A DNA stretch of 18,502 bases from Bacteroidales bacterium UBA1077. Its GTDB lineage: Bacteria; Bacteroidota; Bacteroidia; Bacteroidales; UBA932. The translations under genes were made by a program, and so were the position numbers. Below the pieces are notes generated by a model, which saw only the letters and a program-made list of their open reading frames with translations, was not told where the DNA came from and did not search any database. The stretch lies in assembly GCA_002314195.1 (NCBI GenBank), contig DCCQ01000122.1:1-18502 (forward strand). Reading direction: 5' to 3'. This document shows positions 9,010 through 16,520 of this stretch, one piece after another (the first letter of the stretch is position 1; every line of letters starts with the position of its first letter).

Positions 9010-10283
9010 TGGACAGGAGGGAATTCATCAAGAATCTTGGTTTGACTGGAACCTGTACGGTACTGGCGGGTTCACCTTGGCTTTCAGCGTTTTCAGAAGT
9101 TAAGCACACGAGAGCTGAGCGTTGCCGTATCGGTCTTGTGGGATGTGGTTCACGCGGCCGTTTCCTGTTGAGTTTTCTGTCTGTGAATCCAAAAGTGGAG
9201 ATTGTGGTTCTATGCGACACATACGTGCCGTCACTTCAGGCCGGACTTCAAATTGTTCCAGGGGTCAGGACTTGTTCGGACTACCGGACGATGCTTGAAG
9301 ATGAATCGATTGATGCTGTGATTGTGGCCACACCGCTGAACACACATTTTGAGATAGTCATGGTTGCTTTTGAGGCTGGCAAGCATGTGTTCTGTGAGAA
9401 GACCATAGGGTTTACTATGGAAGAATGCCACACGATGTATAATAAGCATCTGGATACGGGGAAAGTGTTCTTCACTGGGCAGCAGAGGCTTTTTGACCCG
9501 AGGTACATAAGGGCCATGGAACTGATCCATGCAGGCACATTCGGACAAATTAACGCTATTCGCACGTTCTGGTACCGTAACGGTGACTGGCGGCGTCCTG
9601 TACCGTCTCCCGAACTTGAACGGCGTATCAATTGGAGACTGTACAAAGAATCCTCCAAGGGACTGATGACCGAACTGGCCTGCCATCAGCTCCAGGTCGG
9701 CTGCTGGGCGCTCCAAATGATTCCTGACAAGGTCATGGGTGACGGTTCGATAACATATTGGAAAGACGGACGGGATGTTTACGACAACATCAGCTGCATC
9801 TACGTCTTCGGCAACGGGGTGAAAATGACATTCGACTCTGTGATCTCCAATCGTTTCTATGGCCTTGAGGAGCAGATTCTCGGATCGCTCGGGACGGTCG
9901 AGCCTGAGAAAGGGAAGTACTACTTTGAGGACGTGCCTCCGGCTCCGGCGTTTCTCCGGCTGATTAATGAGTGGGAAAACAAACTGTTTGACACGCTGCC
10001 GTTCGCCGGGACAAGCTGGGCTCCCGAAACAGCGGAAGAGAACAAAGGCGTCTATATTCTTGGCAGACCACCTAAGGAGGATGGCACGTCACTTATGCTG
10101 GAAGCCTTCATCGAATCTGTCATTACATGCGTACAGCCCAAGCATATTGCGGAAGAAGGGTATTATGCGAGCGTGCTGAGTCTGCTTGGCCATGAGGCTC
10201 TTCTTCGTGGTGTGCCTGTCCGCTTCCCGGATGAATATAAAATCGATTACCTAAATCACCATAAACAAACTGGAACAAAGTGA
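9006..10283 (+). CDS. Tat-exported Gfo/Idh/MocA oxidoreductase 1
   Basis: 425 aa from an ATG overlapping the previous stop (ATGA); a second ATG follows at once and either may be used. The N-terminus DRREFIKNLG is a twin-arginine signal, so the enzyme is expected to fold with its dinucleotide in the cytoplasm and then cross to the periplasm. The Rossmann glycine motif is GLVGCGSRGR (Gly46, Gly48), followed by VVLCDTY. The family EKP motif is EKT here (Glu131-Lys132-Thr133), keeping the catalytic-type lysine. ELACHQ (Glu223, His227) matches the D/E-x-x-x-H catalytic helix. Such enzymes oxidise or reduce sugar hydroxyls, including C3 of glycosides, with tightly held NAD(H). With the neighbouring DUF1080 gene it probably takes part in the 3-keto-glycoside route. 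The substrate is unknown. It ends in a GTGA overlap with the small membrane-protein gene. Confidence 0.9.
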   Translation: MMDRREFIKNLGLTGTCTVLAGSPWLSAFSEVKHTRAERCRIGLVGCGSRGRFLLSFLSVNPKVEIVVLCDTYVPSLQAGLQIVPGVRTCSDYRTMLEDESIDAVIVATPLNTHFEIVMVAFEAGKHVFCEKTIGFTMEECHTMYNKHLDTGKVFFTGQQRLFDPRYIRAMELIHAGTFGQINAIRTFWYRNGDWRRPVPSPELERRINWRLYKESSKGLMTELACHQLQVGCWALQMIPDKVMGDGSITYWKDGRDVYDNISCIYVFGNGVKMTFDSVISNRFYGLEEQILGSLGTVEPEKGKYYFEDVPPAPAFLRLINEWENKLFDTLPFAGTSWAPETAEENKGVYILGRPPKEDGTSLMLEAFIESVITCVQPKHIAEEGYYASVLSLLGHEALLRGVPVRFPDEYKIDYLNHHKQTGTK

Positions 10284-10510
10284 AAGACACTGTTTTGACT
10301 GCCGTAAGGAAACGGATCGAATTGTTGTCATTCCTGATTTGTCTGTTGGTGGCAAATCTGACGAACCTCTATTCGATAATCTTATTCAAGGCTCCGGTCA
10401 AGGAGATGCTTACATCAGCGTTTTATGTCTTGGCTTTCGCATGTGTGCTATATGGACTCTGGAGTCTACTCAGGATATTTATTTATTTGATAATACGATT
10501 GTTTAAATAA
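10280..10510 (+). CDS. Small two-helix membrane protein of unknown function, GTG start
   Basis: 76 aa. The GTG start overlaps the stop of oxidoreductase 1 (GTGA), which ties its translation to that enzyme and argues that it is a real gene. A short basic head (KDTVLTAVRKR) is followed by a first hydrophobic helix (about residues 15-35, LLSFLICLLVANLTNLYSIIL), a short charged loop (KAPVKEM) and a second helix (about 44-72, ending IYLIIRLFK). Both ends are basic and probably cytoplasmic, leaving the loop outside. There are no heme, iron-sulfur or quinone motifs. It lies between the two Tat-exported oxidoreductases with 20 bp to the next. A role as membrane anchor, assembly factor or coupling partner of those enzymes is inference. 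I do not recognise a named family. Confidence 0.8.
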   Translation: MKDTVLTAVRKRIELLSFLICLLVANLTNLYSIILFKAPVKEMLTSAFYVLAFACVLYGLWSLLRIFIYLIIRLFK

Positions 10511-10530
10511 GTTATTTCAATTGTTGTGTT

Positions 10531-11949
10531 ATGTATACACGAAGAAAATTTTTGAAAACGCTCGGGTTGGCAACGGCAGGAGTTGCCATTGGTTCCTCGG
10601 ACATTCTGTCCGCGCGGACATATTCAACACTGTCAAAGAAAAGAGAAAAGGTAAAGATAGCCTATGTGGGAATCGGAAACCGTGGGGAACAGATTATAGA
10701 GGAGTTCGCCAAGACTGGAATGGTGGAGGTCATCGCTTTATGCGATGTCGATCTTGGTGCGCCTCAGACGCGGAAAGTGATGAATATGTATCCGAAGGCA
10801 AGACTGTTCAGGGATTTCAGGCAGATGTTTGACAAGGTTGGACATGAGTTCGATGCGGTCGCCATCGCCACACCTGATCATTCACATTTCCCGATTTCGA
10901 TGTTGTCACTTGCCTCTGGCAAACATGTCTATGTTGAAAAGCCTCTTGCAAGGACGTTTCTTGAGGCTGAACTTCTGATGGATGCGGCAAGGAAACGCCC
11001 TGAATTAGTCACTCAGGTAGGAAATCAAGGGCATTCGGAAGCGAATTATTTTCAGTTCAAAGCTTGGATGGACGCCGGAATCATCAAGGATGTCACGGCA
11101 GTGACGGCACACATGAACAGTCCGAGAAGGTGGCATAATTGGGATGCCGGCATCACAAGATTGCCGGAAGGGCAGCCGGTTCCGTCTGGAATGGATTGGG
11201 ACACTTGGCTTGGATCTGTTCCGTTTCATGAATATAATGAAAAATACCATCAGGGTAACTGGCGGTGCTGGTATGATTTCGGAATGGGCGCATTGGGAGA
11301 TTGGGGGGCTCATATCCTTGACACTGTCCACGAGTTTCTGGATCTTGGCCTGCCATACGAGGTCTCAATGCTTTACGAGAATGGACACAATGACTACTTC
11401 TTCCCATATTCCTCCACCATCCTTTTCCGTTTTCCCCAGAGGCACGGGATGCCGCCTGTTGACATCACGTGGTATGATGGGCTTGACAATCTGCCACCTT
11501 TGCCAGCCGGCTATGGAGTCTCTGAATATAATCCGAACGTTCCGAAAACCAATCAAGGTGAATCCCCGGATGTCAGGTTGAATCCAGGCAAGATAATATA
11601 TTCCAAGGACTTGATCTTCAAAGGTGGCACCCATGGCAGCACGTTGACGATTATTCCCGAGGAAAAAGCCTTGGAGATGGCGGGCAGGCTGCCGGAAGTG
11701 CCGGAAAGCCCATCAAATCATTTCGAGAACTTTTTGCTTTCCTGCATGGGGGAAGAGAAGACAAGATCTCCGTTTGAGATAAACGGAGTACTGTCTCAGG
11801 TTTTCTGCCTCGGTGTGATTGCACAAAGGCTGAACACCACCCTTTACTTTGACGGTCATACAAAACGTGTCACCAACAATCATTTCGCGGACGCTTTGCT
11901 GACTGGTCTGCCGCCACGTAAAGGATGGGAAGAGTTCTACAGGTTATAA
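10531..11949 (+). CDS. Tat-exported Gfo/Idh/MocA oxidoreductase 2
   Basis: 472 aa. Tat signal TRRKFLKTLG is followed by a hydrophobic ATAGVAIGSSDI stretch and a cleavage-like ILSARTYS. The Rossmann motif is VGIGNRGEQ (Gly47, Gly49) with VIALCDVD 30 residues on. The family EKP motif is intact (Glu136-Lys137-Pro138), and DWGAH (Asp257, His261) matches the catalytic D-x-x-x-H helix; the VGNQGHS segment before it is typical of the longer bacterial branch. Compared with oxidoreductase 1 it is longer, keeps the canonical EKP, and has Asp rather than Glu in the catalytic helix, so the two are not a recent duplication. One may oxidise the glycoside while the other re-reduces the released 3-keto sugar, giving a redox-neutral cycle; that division of labour is inferred. 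The DUF1080 gene follows after 30 bp. Confidence 0.91.
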   Translation: MYTRRKFLKTLGLATAGVAIGSSDILSARTYSTLSKKREKVKIAYVGIGNRGEQIIEEFAKTGMVEVIALCDVDLGAPQTRKVMNMYPKARLFRDFRQMFDKVGHEFDAVAIATPDHSHFPISMLSLASGKHVYVEKPLARTFLEAELLMDAARKRPELVTQVGNQGHSEANYFQFKAWMDAGIIKDVTAVTAHMNSPRRWHNWDAGITRLPEGQPVPSGMDWDTWLGSVPFHEYNEKYHQGNWRCWYDFGMGALGDWGAHILDTVHEFLDLGLPYEVSMLYENGHNDYFFPYSSTILFRFPQRHGMPPVDITWYDGLDNLPPLPAGYGVSEYNPNVPKTNQGESPDVRLNPGKIIYSKDLIFKGGTHGSTLTIIPEEKALEMAGRLPEVPESPSNHFENFLLSCMGEEKTRSPFEINGVLSQVFCLGVIAQRLNTTLYFDGHTKRVTNNHFADALLTGLPPRKGWEEFYRL

Positions 11950-11979
11950 AAATCATTATTTCAATAATCAACAGATACA

Positions 11980-12711
11980 ATGAAAAGAATCACAGTGTTT
12001 GTGGCGGCCATATTCATGGCTGCATCGATGTCGGCCCAAGGTGATTGGTCGAACAGGCTTACCCCGGCGGAAGTCCGCGAGGGTTGGAAACTTCTTTGGG
12101 ACGGTAGTTCCACGGCTGGTTGGAAAGGAGCGAAATTGGACAGATTTCCAGACAAAGGCTGGAAGATAGAGAACGGGTTATTGAAAGTGCTTCCCGGTGA
12201 CGGAGGTGAAGCCACCAACGGAGGAGACATAATCACGACAAGAAAATATGGAAACTTTGTCCTCAAGGTTGATTTCAAGATCACGAAAGGCGCCAACAGT
12301 GGAATAAAGTACTTTGTTGATCCGGACCTAAATAAACTTGCCGGATCAAGCATCGGCTGTGAGTTTCAGATTCTGGATGATGATGTGCATCCGGACGCCA
12401 AGCTTGGAGTCAGGGGAAACAGGAAACTCGGCTCTCTGTACGATCTGATACCGGCTCCGGATGTCAAACCTTTCGTCAAGGATGATTTTAACACCGCGGT
12501 GATCATAGTGGAAGGCAAGCACGTCGAGCATTGGCTGAACGGGGTGAAACTGGTTGAATATGATCGTGACTGCCAGATGTGGAACGCCCTTGTGGCTTAC
12601 AGCAAGTACCGCGACTGGCCAGGCTTCGGAAATTTTTCCGAAGGGTATATCCTTCTTCAGGATCATGGGAATGAGGTTTGGTTCAAAAACATTAAGATAA
12701 AGGAACTTTAG
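11980..12711 (+). CDS. DUF1080 protein (3-keto-disaccharide/3-keto-glycoside hydrolase-lyase family), secreted
   Basis: 243 aa with a Sec signal peptide (MKRITVFVAAIFMAASMSA, cleavage before Gln20), predicted periplasmic. The rest is one concanavalin-like beta-jelly-roll of the DUF1080 family: early GWKLLWDGSSTAGWKG, the WKIENGLLKV strand, the core GNFVLKVDFKITKGANSGIKYF, GCEFQILDDD, and the terminal GYILLQDHGNEVWFKNIKIKEL. Family members act on 3-keto-glycosides made by Gfo/Idh/MocA dehydrogenases and break the glycosidic bond, in characterised cases by elimination through an enediol or enolone intermediate. Its place directly after two Tat-exported Gfo/Idh/MocA genes fits that role exactly. 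Length and ends are normal for a single-domain member. The family is sure; the natural glycoside is not known. Confidence 0.92.
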   Translation: MKRITVFVAAIFMAASMSAQGDWSNRLTPAEVREGWKLLWDGSSTAGWKGAKLDRFPDKGWKIENGLLKVLPGDGGEATNGGDIITTRKYGNFVLKVDFKITKGANSGIKYFVDPDLNKLAGSSIGCEFQILDDDVHPDAKLGVRGNRKLGSLYDLIPAPDVKPFVKDDFNTAVIIVEGKHVEHWLNGVKLVEYDRDCQMWNALVAYSKYRDWPGFGNFSEGYILLQDHGNEVWFKNIKIKEL

Positions 12712-12724
12712 CAAGTCGCCGCCA

Positions 12725-13606
12725 ATGCGGGAGTTTACCCATCTCCGCAGTCAGCCCGCTTACCGTTACATCCATAAGGATTGTGGCGGCAACGGGCTTT
12801 TTTACGCCTGGGCCACAGTCATGCACACAAGATTGGACATGGCATTGGTGTGCCCTGAATCTGTTGGAGTGCAAGTCTCTGATGATGTACTGGAAACGAT
12901 TGGATTATTGGAGGCTATCGGAGACAAATTTAATCCTGGCAGCGAACTGGCGATGCTGAACAGGGTGGCGGCGGATCATCCTGTCGTCATTAGTGAGGAA
13001 CTGTTCAACATTATTGGGCAATGTGTTATGTATGCAGGCTCGACCTTCGGCCTTTTTGACATATCAATTGATTCCTGTTGCCACAGTTCCGGAACAATAG
13101 GCATGATACATCTTGACAATGCTGTCAGAAGTGTGTTTTTCGGGCGAAAAGGCATCTCATTGAACCTCTCCGGTTTCCTTAAAGGATATGCACTGGACAG
13201 AATTCGTCCAGTGTTGGATGCGAGTGACATAACTGACGCTTTGATTAATTTCGGGAACAGCTCGATACTTGCGTTGGGCGATCGCCCTGGAGGCTCCGGT
13301 TGGAAAGTAGGCTTCGGCCAGGCTGATAAAGCACCTGTGATTCTGAGAGATGAATGCTTGACGACCTCAGGAAATTCAAAAGAGGAAAACGATCACCTTG
13401 TCAATCCTCTGGATGGCACTCTCGTAAAGAAAATGGGAACCCTGTCGGTAATGACAGGCAGCGGGGCTCTCGGTGAGGTTCTCTCGACGTCCTTGTTTGT
13501 CTGTGACATCAAGCGCTGGCCAGAGTTGCTGTCGTCATTTGGCGACGCTGCTGTCATCGTGGCTGGGCCGGGCTCATTGGGAAGAGCGTTCAGGGCAAGT
13601 CTTTGA
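12725..13606 (+). CDS. ApbE-like (FAD:protein FMN transferase family) protein, signal-less and divergent
   Basis: 293 aa. ApbE enzymes attach FMN from FAD to a Thr/Ser of redox proteins. The fold is recognisable: FNPGSELAMLN early, then NLSGFLKGYALD (Lys153, Asp158), INFGNSSILALG, GWKVGF, TTSGNSKE, HLVNPLDG and the C-terminal GEVLSTSLFV. Several marks differ from the norm. The usual D-x-G-G-I-A-K-G is N-L-S-G-F-L-K-G; HIIDPxTG is HLVNPLDG; and the magnesium-binding Asp of the ADALSTALFV motif is Glu251, while its partner Thr255 is kept. There is no signal peptide or lipobox, unlike typical Gram-negative ApbE. No flavinylation-type D-x-x-S/T-G-A-T/S acceptor occurs in the proteins encoded here. 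It follows DUF1080 by 13 bp and appears to be the last PUL gene. It may be a cytoplasmic flavin transferase, a weak one, or a relative with another flavin role. Confidence 0.8.
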   Translation: MREFTHLRSQPAYRYIHKDCGGNGLFYAWATVMHTRLDMALVCPESVGVQVSDDVLETIGLLEAIGDKFNPGSELAMLNRVAADHPVVISEELFNIIGQCVMYAGSTFGLFDISIDSCCHSSGTIGMIHLDNAVRSVFFGRKGISLNLSGFLKGYALDRIRPVLDASDITDALINFGNSSILALGDRPGGSGWKVGFGQADKAPVILRDECLTTSGNSKEENDHLVNPLDGTLVKKMGTLSVMTGSGALGEVLSTSLFVCDIKRWPELLSSFGDAAVIVAGPGSLGRAFRASL

Positions 13607-13710
13607 TGCGTCATTCAACAAGTGATCCTGCGTCTTATCCCGGCACAGCGGCAAGCCTGGAGACGGTGCCGGCCTCGGCTTTGGCAAGAAGTTGTTTGCC
13701 TTGCTCGTAA
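13606..13710 (+). CDS. Doubtful 34-aa ORF coupled to the ApbE-like stop
   Basis: An ATG overlaps the preceding stop as TGATG, a classical coupling arrangement, and opens a 34-codon frame (starts MRHSTSDPASYPGTAASLET, ends CLPCS). Its Ala/Ser/Pro-rich composition shows no motif, signal or membrane helix. It spans an imperfect hairpin (CCGGCAC at 13640-13646 with GTGCCGG at 13666-13672). It may be a small peptide, the decayed end of a longer gene, or chance. Confidence 0.2.
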   Translation: MRHSTSDPASYPGTAASLETVPASALARSCLPCS

Positions 13711-13724
13711 GCGCGGATCATCCT

Positions 13725-13798
13725 TATGCACCTATGAATGGAATGGTATATTTTTGTGTCAATCCGCACCTTTATTTAGCTCTTTTTTGCTATTTTTG
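13725..13798 (+). promoter_or_regulatory. Bacteroidota-type promoter candidates upstream of the uvrA2-like gene
   Basis: Two exact matches to the Bacteroidota -7 box TAnnTTTG (TATTTTTG at 13749-13756 and 13791-13798). The first has a near-consensus -33 element, TATG at 13725-13728, with a 20-nt spacer, giving a leader of about 70 nt. The second has only weak -33 partners (TTTA at 13771). The segment is clearly more AT-rich than the genes around it. It marks the boundary between the PUL and the next transcription unit. Confidence 0.45.
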
Positions 13799-13832
13799 AA
13801 AGTTTAACATTTATTGGCTTGACTCATTGATC

Positions 13833-16322
13833 ATGAATAGAAATCAACCAGACAAGATTTTGGTGCGCGGGGCGAGGGTGCACAACCTGAAGAATGTGGA
13901 TGTGGACATTCCGCTCGGGAAGATTGTGGGGATAGCCGGGGTGTCGGGTTCCGGAAAGTCCTCGCTGGCGCTTGGGGTGCTATATTCAGAAGGATCAAGG
14001 CGTTATCTTGAGTCACTTTCGACATACACCAGAAGGAGGATGACTCAGGCCGCCAAGGCGGATGTGGATGAGGTTCTTTATGTCCCGGCGGCTCTGGCTC
14101 TTCATCAAAGGCCGGGGATCCCCGGCATACGCAGTACTTTCGGTACGGGAACCGAACTCCTTAACAGCCTTAGACTTATGTTTTCGCGATTGGCGAGTCA
14201 CCGCTGCCCAAACGGGCACTATGTTGATCCGTCCTTGCTTGTCGCCGCAGGGAAGGAACTTGTCTGCCCTGTTTGCGGGGAACATTTCTACGCCCCGTCC
14301 GCTGAGGAACTGTCGTTCAACAGTCAGGGAGCGTGCCGGACTTGTGACGGAACGGGTACGGTCAGGACTGTTGACGAATCGACCCTGATTCCGGATGAGA
14401 ACCTCACGATAGACGAAGGGGCTGTCGCTCCTTGGAACACGCTGATGTGGTCACTGATGAAGGATGTCTGCAGGGCGATGGGCGTACGCACAGACGTTCC
14501 TTTCAAGGATCTGACTGACAAGGAAAAGGACATCGTCCTGCACGGTCCGGCCGAGAAAAAGCACATTCTCTACAAGGCCAAGAACTCGAACGACGCCGCT
14601 GAACTGGACTTCACATTCTACAACGCTACCTACACTGTCGAGAACGCTCTCGCCAAGGTCAAGGACGAGAAAGGTATGAAGAGGGTGGAGAAGTTCCTGA
14701 GACTTGATGTCTGCCCGGACTGCGGAGGCACAAGACTTTCCGATGCGGCAAGGGCGCCGAGGCTTAGGGGAATATCCTTGGCCGAAGCCTGCACGATGAC
14801 CCTTACGGAGATTGTGGAATGGGTCAAAGGCGTCCCGGCCACACTTCCGGAGGAGATGCGGCCTATGGCCGATAGCATCTGCGAATCGTTCCTTGACACG
14901 GCCAAACGACTGATGGATTTGGGGATAGGCTACCTGTCTCTTGACCGCTCTGCGGCGACTCTCTCGACCGGGGAGAGGCAGAGAATGCAGTTGGCGAGAG
15001 CCGTGAGAAACCGCACGACCGGAGTTCTATATGTCTTGGACGAACCGTCGATCGGCCTTCATCCATCGAACATCATCGGCCTTTGCGGCGTTATGGAAGA
15101 CCTGATAGCGGACGGAAATTCCGTGGTACTCGTGGATCACGACACACAGATTCTGACAAAGTCCGACTGGATGATCGAGATGGGGCCAGGTGCCGGATCA
15201 AGCGGTGGCAAGGTGATAGCGCAAGGAACAATAGACGACATCGAGGTCAATGAATATTCAAGGATAGGTCCTTTCCTTTCAGGTAAGGCATCTGTTAAAG
15301 TCAGACCGCAGATAAAGGATGCTGACATATTCATTGATGGTAAGATAGTGATGGAGACAGAAGCCATCCACACCGTCAAACCGCTTAGGGTTGAGATTCC
15401 GAAAGGACGTCTGACGGTTGTCACAGGTGTCTCTGGTTCCGGGAAGACAACTATGGTTCTTGAAAGCCTTATCCCCGCGCTACAGGCGAAGATCTCAGGC
15501 CATGATTTGCCAGTGCATGTGAAGTCGATAGATGCTGAAGGAATTCGTCAGGTCAAACTGATAGACGCTTCTCCGATAGGTATTAACGTCCGCTCGACCG
15601 TGGCTACTTACGCCAATGTCCATGATGAGTTACGCAAAGTCTTTGCCAAGACTCCGGACGCAAAGAAACATGGCTACAAGGACGGGGATTTCTCCTACAA
15701 CACCGGCAAACTCAGATGCCCGACATGTGACGGTACAGGTGTGATAAGCCTTGACGTGCAATTCCTTCCTGATGTGGACGTCCCGTGCCCGGATTGCCGT
15801 GGGTCGAGATATTCAAAGGCCGCCGGAAACATCCGGAGGGAGAATGCCGCCGGAGAGTTCCATTCGCTGCCGGAGCTTATGGACATGGACATAAATTCAG
15901 CGCTTGACGCATGTTCGGATCTCAAATTGATAAGCCAGCGTCTCCAGGTTCTGCGGGATCTCGGTCTTGGCTATCTGACATTAGGCGAGGAGACTCCGAG
16001 CCTGTCCGGCGGTGAGGCACAGAGGCTTAAACTGGCCAGCGAGATGGGCAGGGGACAGGGCGATTCCGTTTTCGTGTTCGATGAGCCGACCATCGGCCTT
16101 CACCCGTCCGATGTCATGACCCTCTTAAAGGTCTTCCAAAACCTTATCGACCATGGCGCCACGGTCATCGTCATCGAGCACGATCTCGATGTCATCCGCA
16201 ACGCTGACTACATCATCGACATGGGGCCTGGCGGTGGCTCGGAAGGAGGACGCATTGTCGCCACCGGCTCTCCCACTCAAGTCCGACAGTCCACAATAAG
16301 TATTACAGGTAGATTCTTATAA
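13833..16322 (+). CDS. UvrA2-type excinuclease-like ABC ATPase lacking the UvrB-binding domain
   Basis: 829 aa from the ATG at 13833, chosen over an in-frame TTG six bases earlier because ILVRGARVHNLKNV then begins as in UvrA. Two ABC cassettes are complete: Walker A GVSGSGKS (Gly36-Ser43) with signature LSTGERQR (377-384) and a VLDEPSIGLH Walker B; and Walker A GVSGSGKT (532-539) with LSGGEAQR (724-731) and VFDEPTIGLH. Zinc-type cysteines are present as CPNGH...CPVC (125, 145, 148), CRTCDGTG, CPDCGG, CPTCDGTG and CPDCRG. Canonical UvrA (about 940 aa) has a UvrB-binding domain of about 115 residues after RLLFARV; here RLMFSRL runs almost straight into the zinc region, so that domain is absent. 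This is the UvrA2 class, implicated in DNA-damage or drug tolerance without normal UvrB handover. The first signature (STGER for SGGEA) also departs from standard. Confidence 0.93.
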   Translation: MNRNQPDKILVRGARVHNLKNVDVDIPLGKIVGIAGVSGSGKSSLALGVLYSEGSRRYLESLSTYTRRRMTQAAKADVDEVLYVPAALALHQRPGIPGIRSTFGTGTELLNSLRLMFSRLASHRCPNGHYVDPSLLVAAGKELVCPVCGEHFYAPSAEELSFNSQGACRTCDGTGTVRTVDESTLIPDENLTIDEGAVAPWNTLMWSLMKDVCRAMGVRTDVPFKDLTDKEKDIVLHGPAEKKHILYKAKNSNDAAELDFTFYNATYTVENALAKVKDEKGMKRVEKFLRLDVCPDCGGTRLSDAARAPRLRGISLAEACTMTLTEIVEWVKGVPATLPEEMRPMADSICESFLDTAKRLMDLGIGYLSLDRSAATLSTGERQRMQLARAVRNRTTGVLYVLDEPSIGLHPSNIIGLCGVMEDLIADGNSVVLVDHDTQILTKSDWMIEMGPGAGSSGGKVIAQGTIDDIEVNEYSRIGPFLSGKASVKVRPQIKDADIFIDGKIVMETEAIHTVKPLRVEIPKGRLTVVTGVSGSGKTTMVLESLIPALQAKISGHDLPVHVKSIDAEGIRQVKLIDASPIGINVRSTVATYANVHDELRKVFAKTPDAKKHGYKDGDFSYNTGKLRCPTCDGTGVISLDVQFLPDVDVPCPDCRGSRYSKAAGNIRRENAAGEFHSLPELMDMDINSALDACSDLKLISQRLQVLRDLGLGYLTLGEETPSLSGGEAQRLKLASEMGRGQGDSVFVFDEPTIGLHPSDVMTLLKVFQNLIDHGATVIVIEHDLDVIRNADYIIDMGPGGGSEGGRIVATGSPTQVRQSTISITGRFL

Positions 16323-16334
16323 TATTTATAATAT
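16317..16334 (+). repeat. Tandem 9-bp duplication at a gene junction
   Basis: TTATAATAT occurs twice head to tail. The first copy contains the uvrA2-like stop and the last two bases of the second copy are the AT of the next gene's ATG. It may be a slippage product, and it keeps the start region AT-rich and unstructured. Confidence 0.7.
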
Positions 16335-16518
16335 GGAGAACAGGAGTTTCACCCCGGCGGAATATTGGGAAACCTATGCCCCTGATTGTGACAGGAAAGC
16401 GTTGGAGAATGAGTTCGACCGTGTCTTGCACACGGAACCATGGGCTGAGAAATCCCATTTGGAAACCATATGCATGCGTGTCATCGAAAATGTTCGGAAC
16501 AAAACATATGAGAAATAA
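16333..16518 (+). CDS. Small hypothetical protein, 61 aa
   Basis: Starts 10 bp after the uvrA2-like stop and ends 2 bp before the glycosyltransferase ATG, so it is embedded in an apparent three-gene operon. The sequence is soluble, charged and predicted helical (SFTPAEYWETYAPDCDRKAL, then ENEFDRVLHTEPWAEKSHLE and a basic C-terminus RVIENVRNKTYEK), with two cysteines and no signal or membrane helix. I do not recognise a family. Placement and sensible composition support a real gene; it could be an accessory factor of either neighbour. Confidence 0.6.
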   Translation: MENRSFTPAEYWETYAPDCDRKALENEFDRVLHTEPWAEKSHLETICMRVIENVRNKTYEK

Positions 16519-16520
16519 TT

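Noticed and set aside
11955..11968. ATTATT-TC-AATAAT palindrome before the DUF1080 gene
   Set aside because: Very short, all A/T apart from one base, and likely by chance in an AT-rich gap.
13640..13672. CCGGCAC/GTGCCGG inverted repeat as an intrinsic terminator for the PUL
   Set aside because: Only 7-bp arms, a 19-nt loop and no T-tract after it; too weak to call a terminator.
13622..13807. 61-aa frame between the ApbE-like and uvrA2-like genes
   Set aside because: Odd composition, no motif, and it covers the AT-rich promoter-like stretch.
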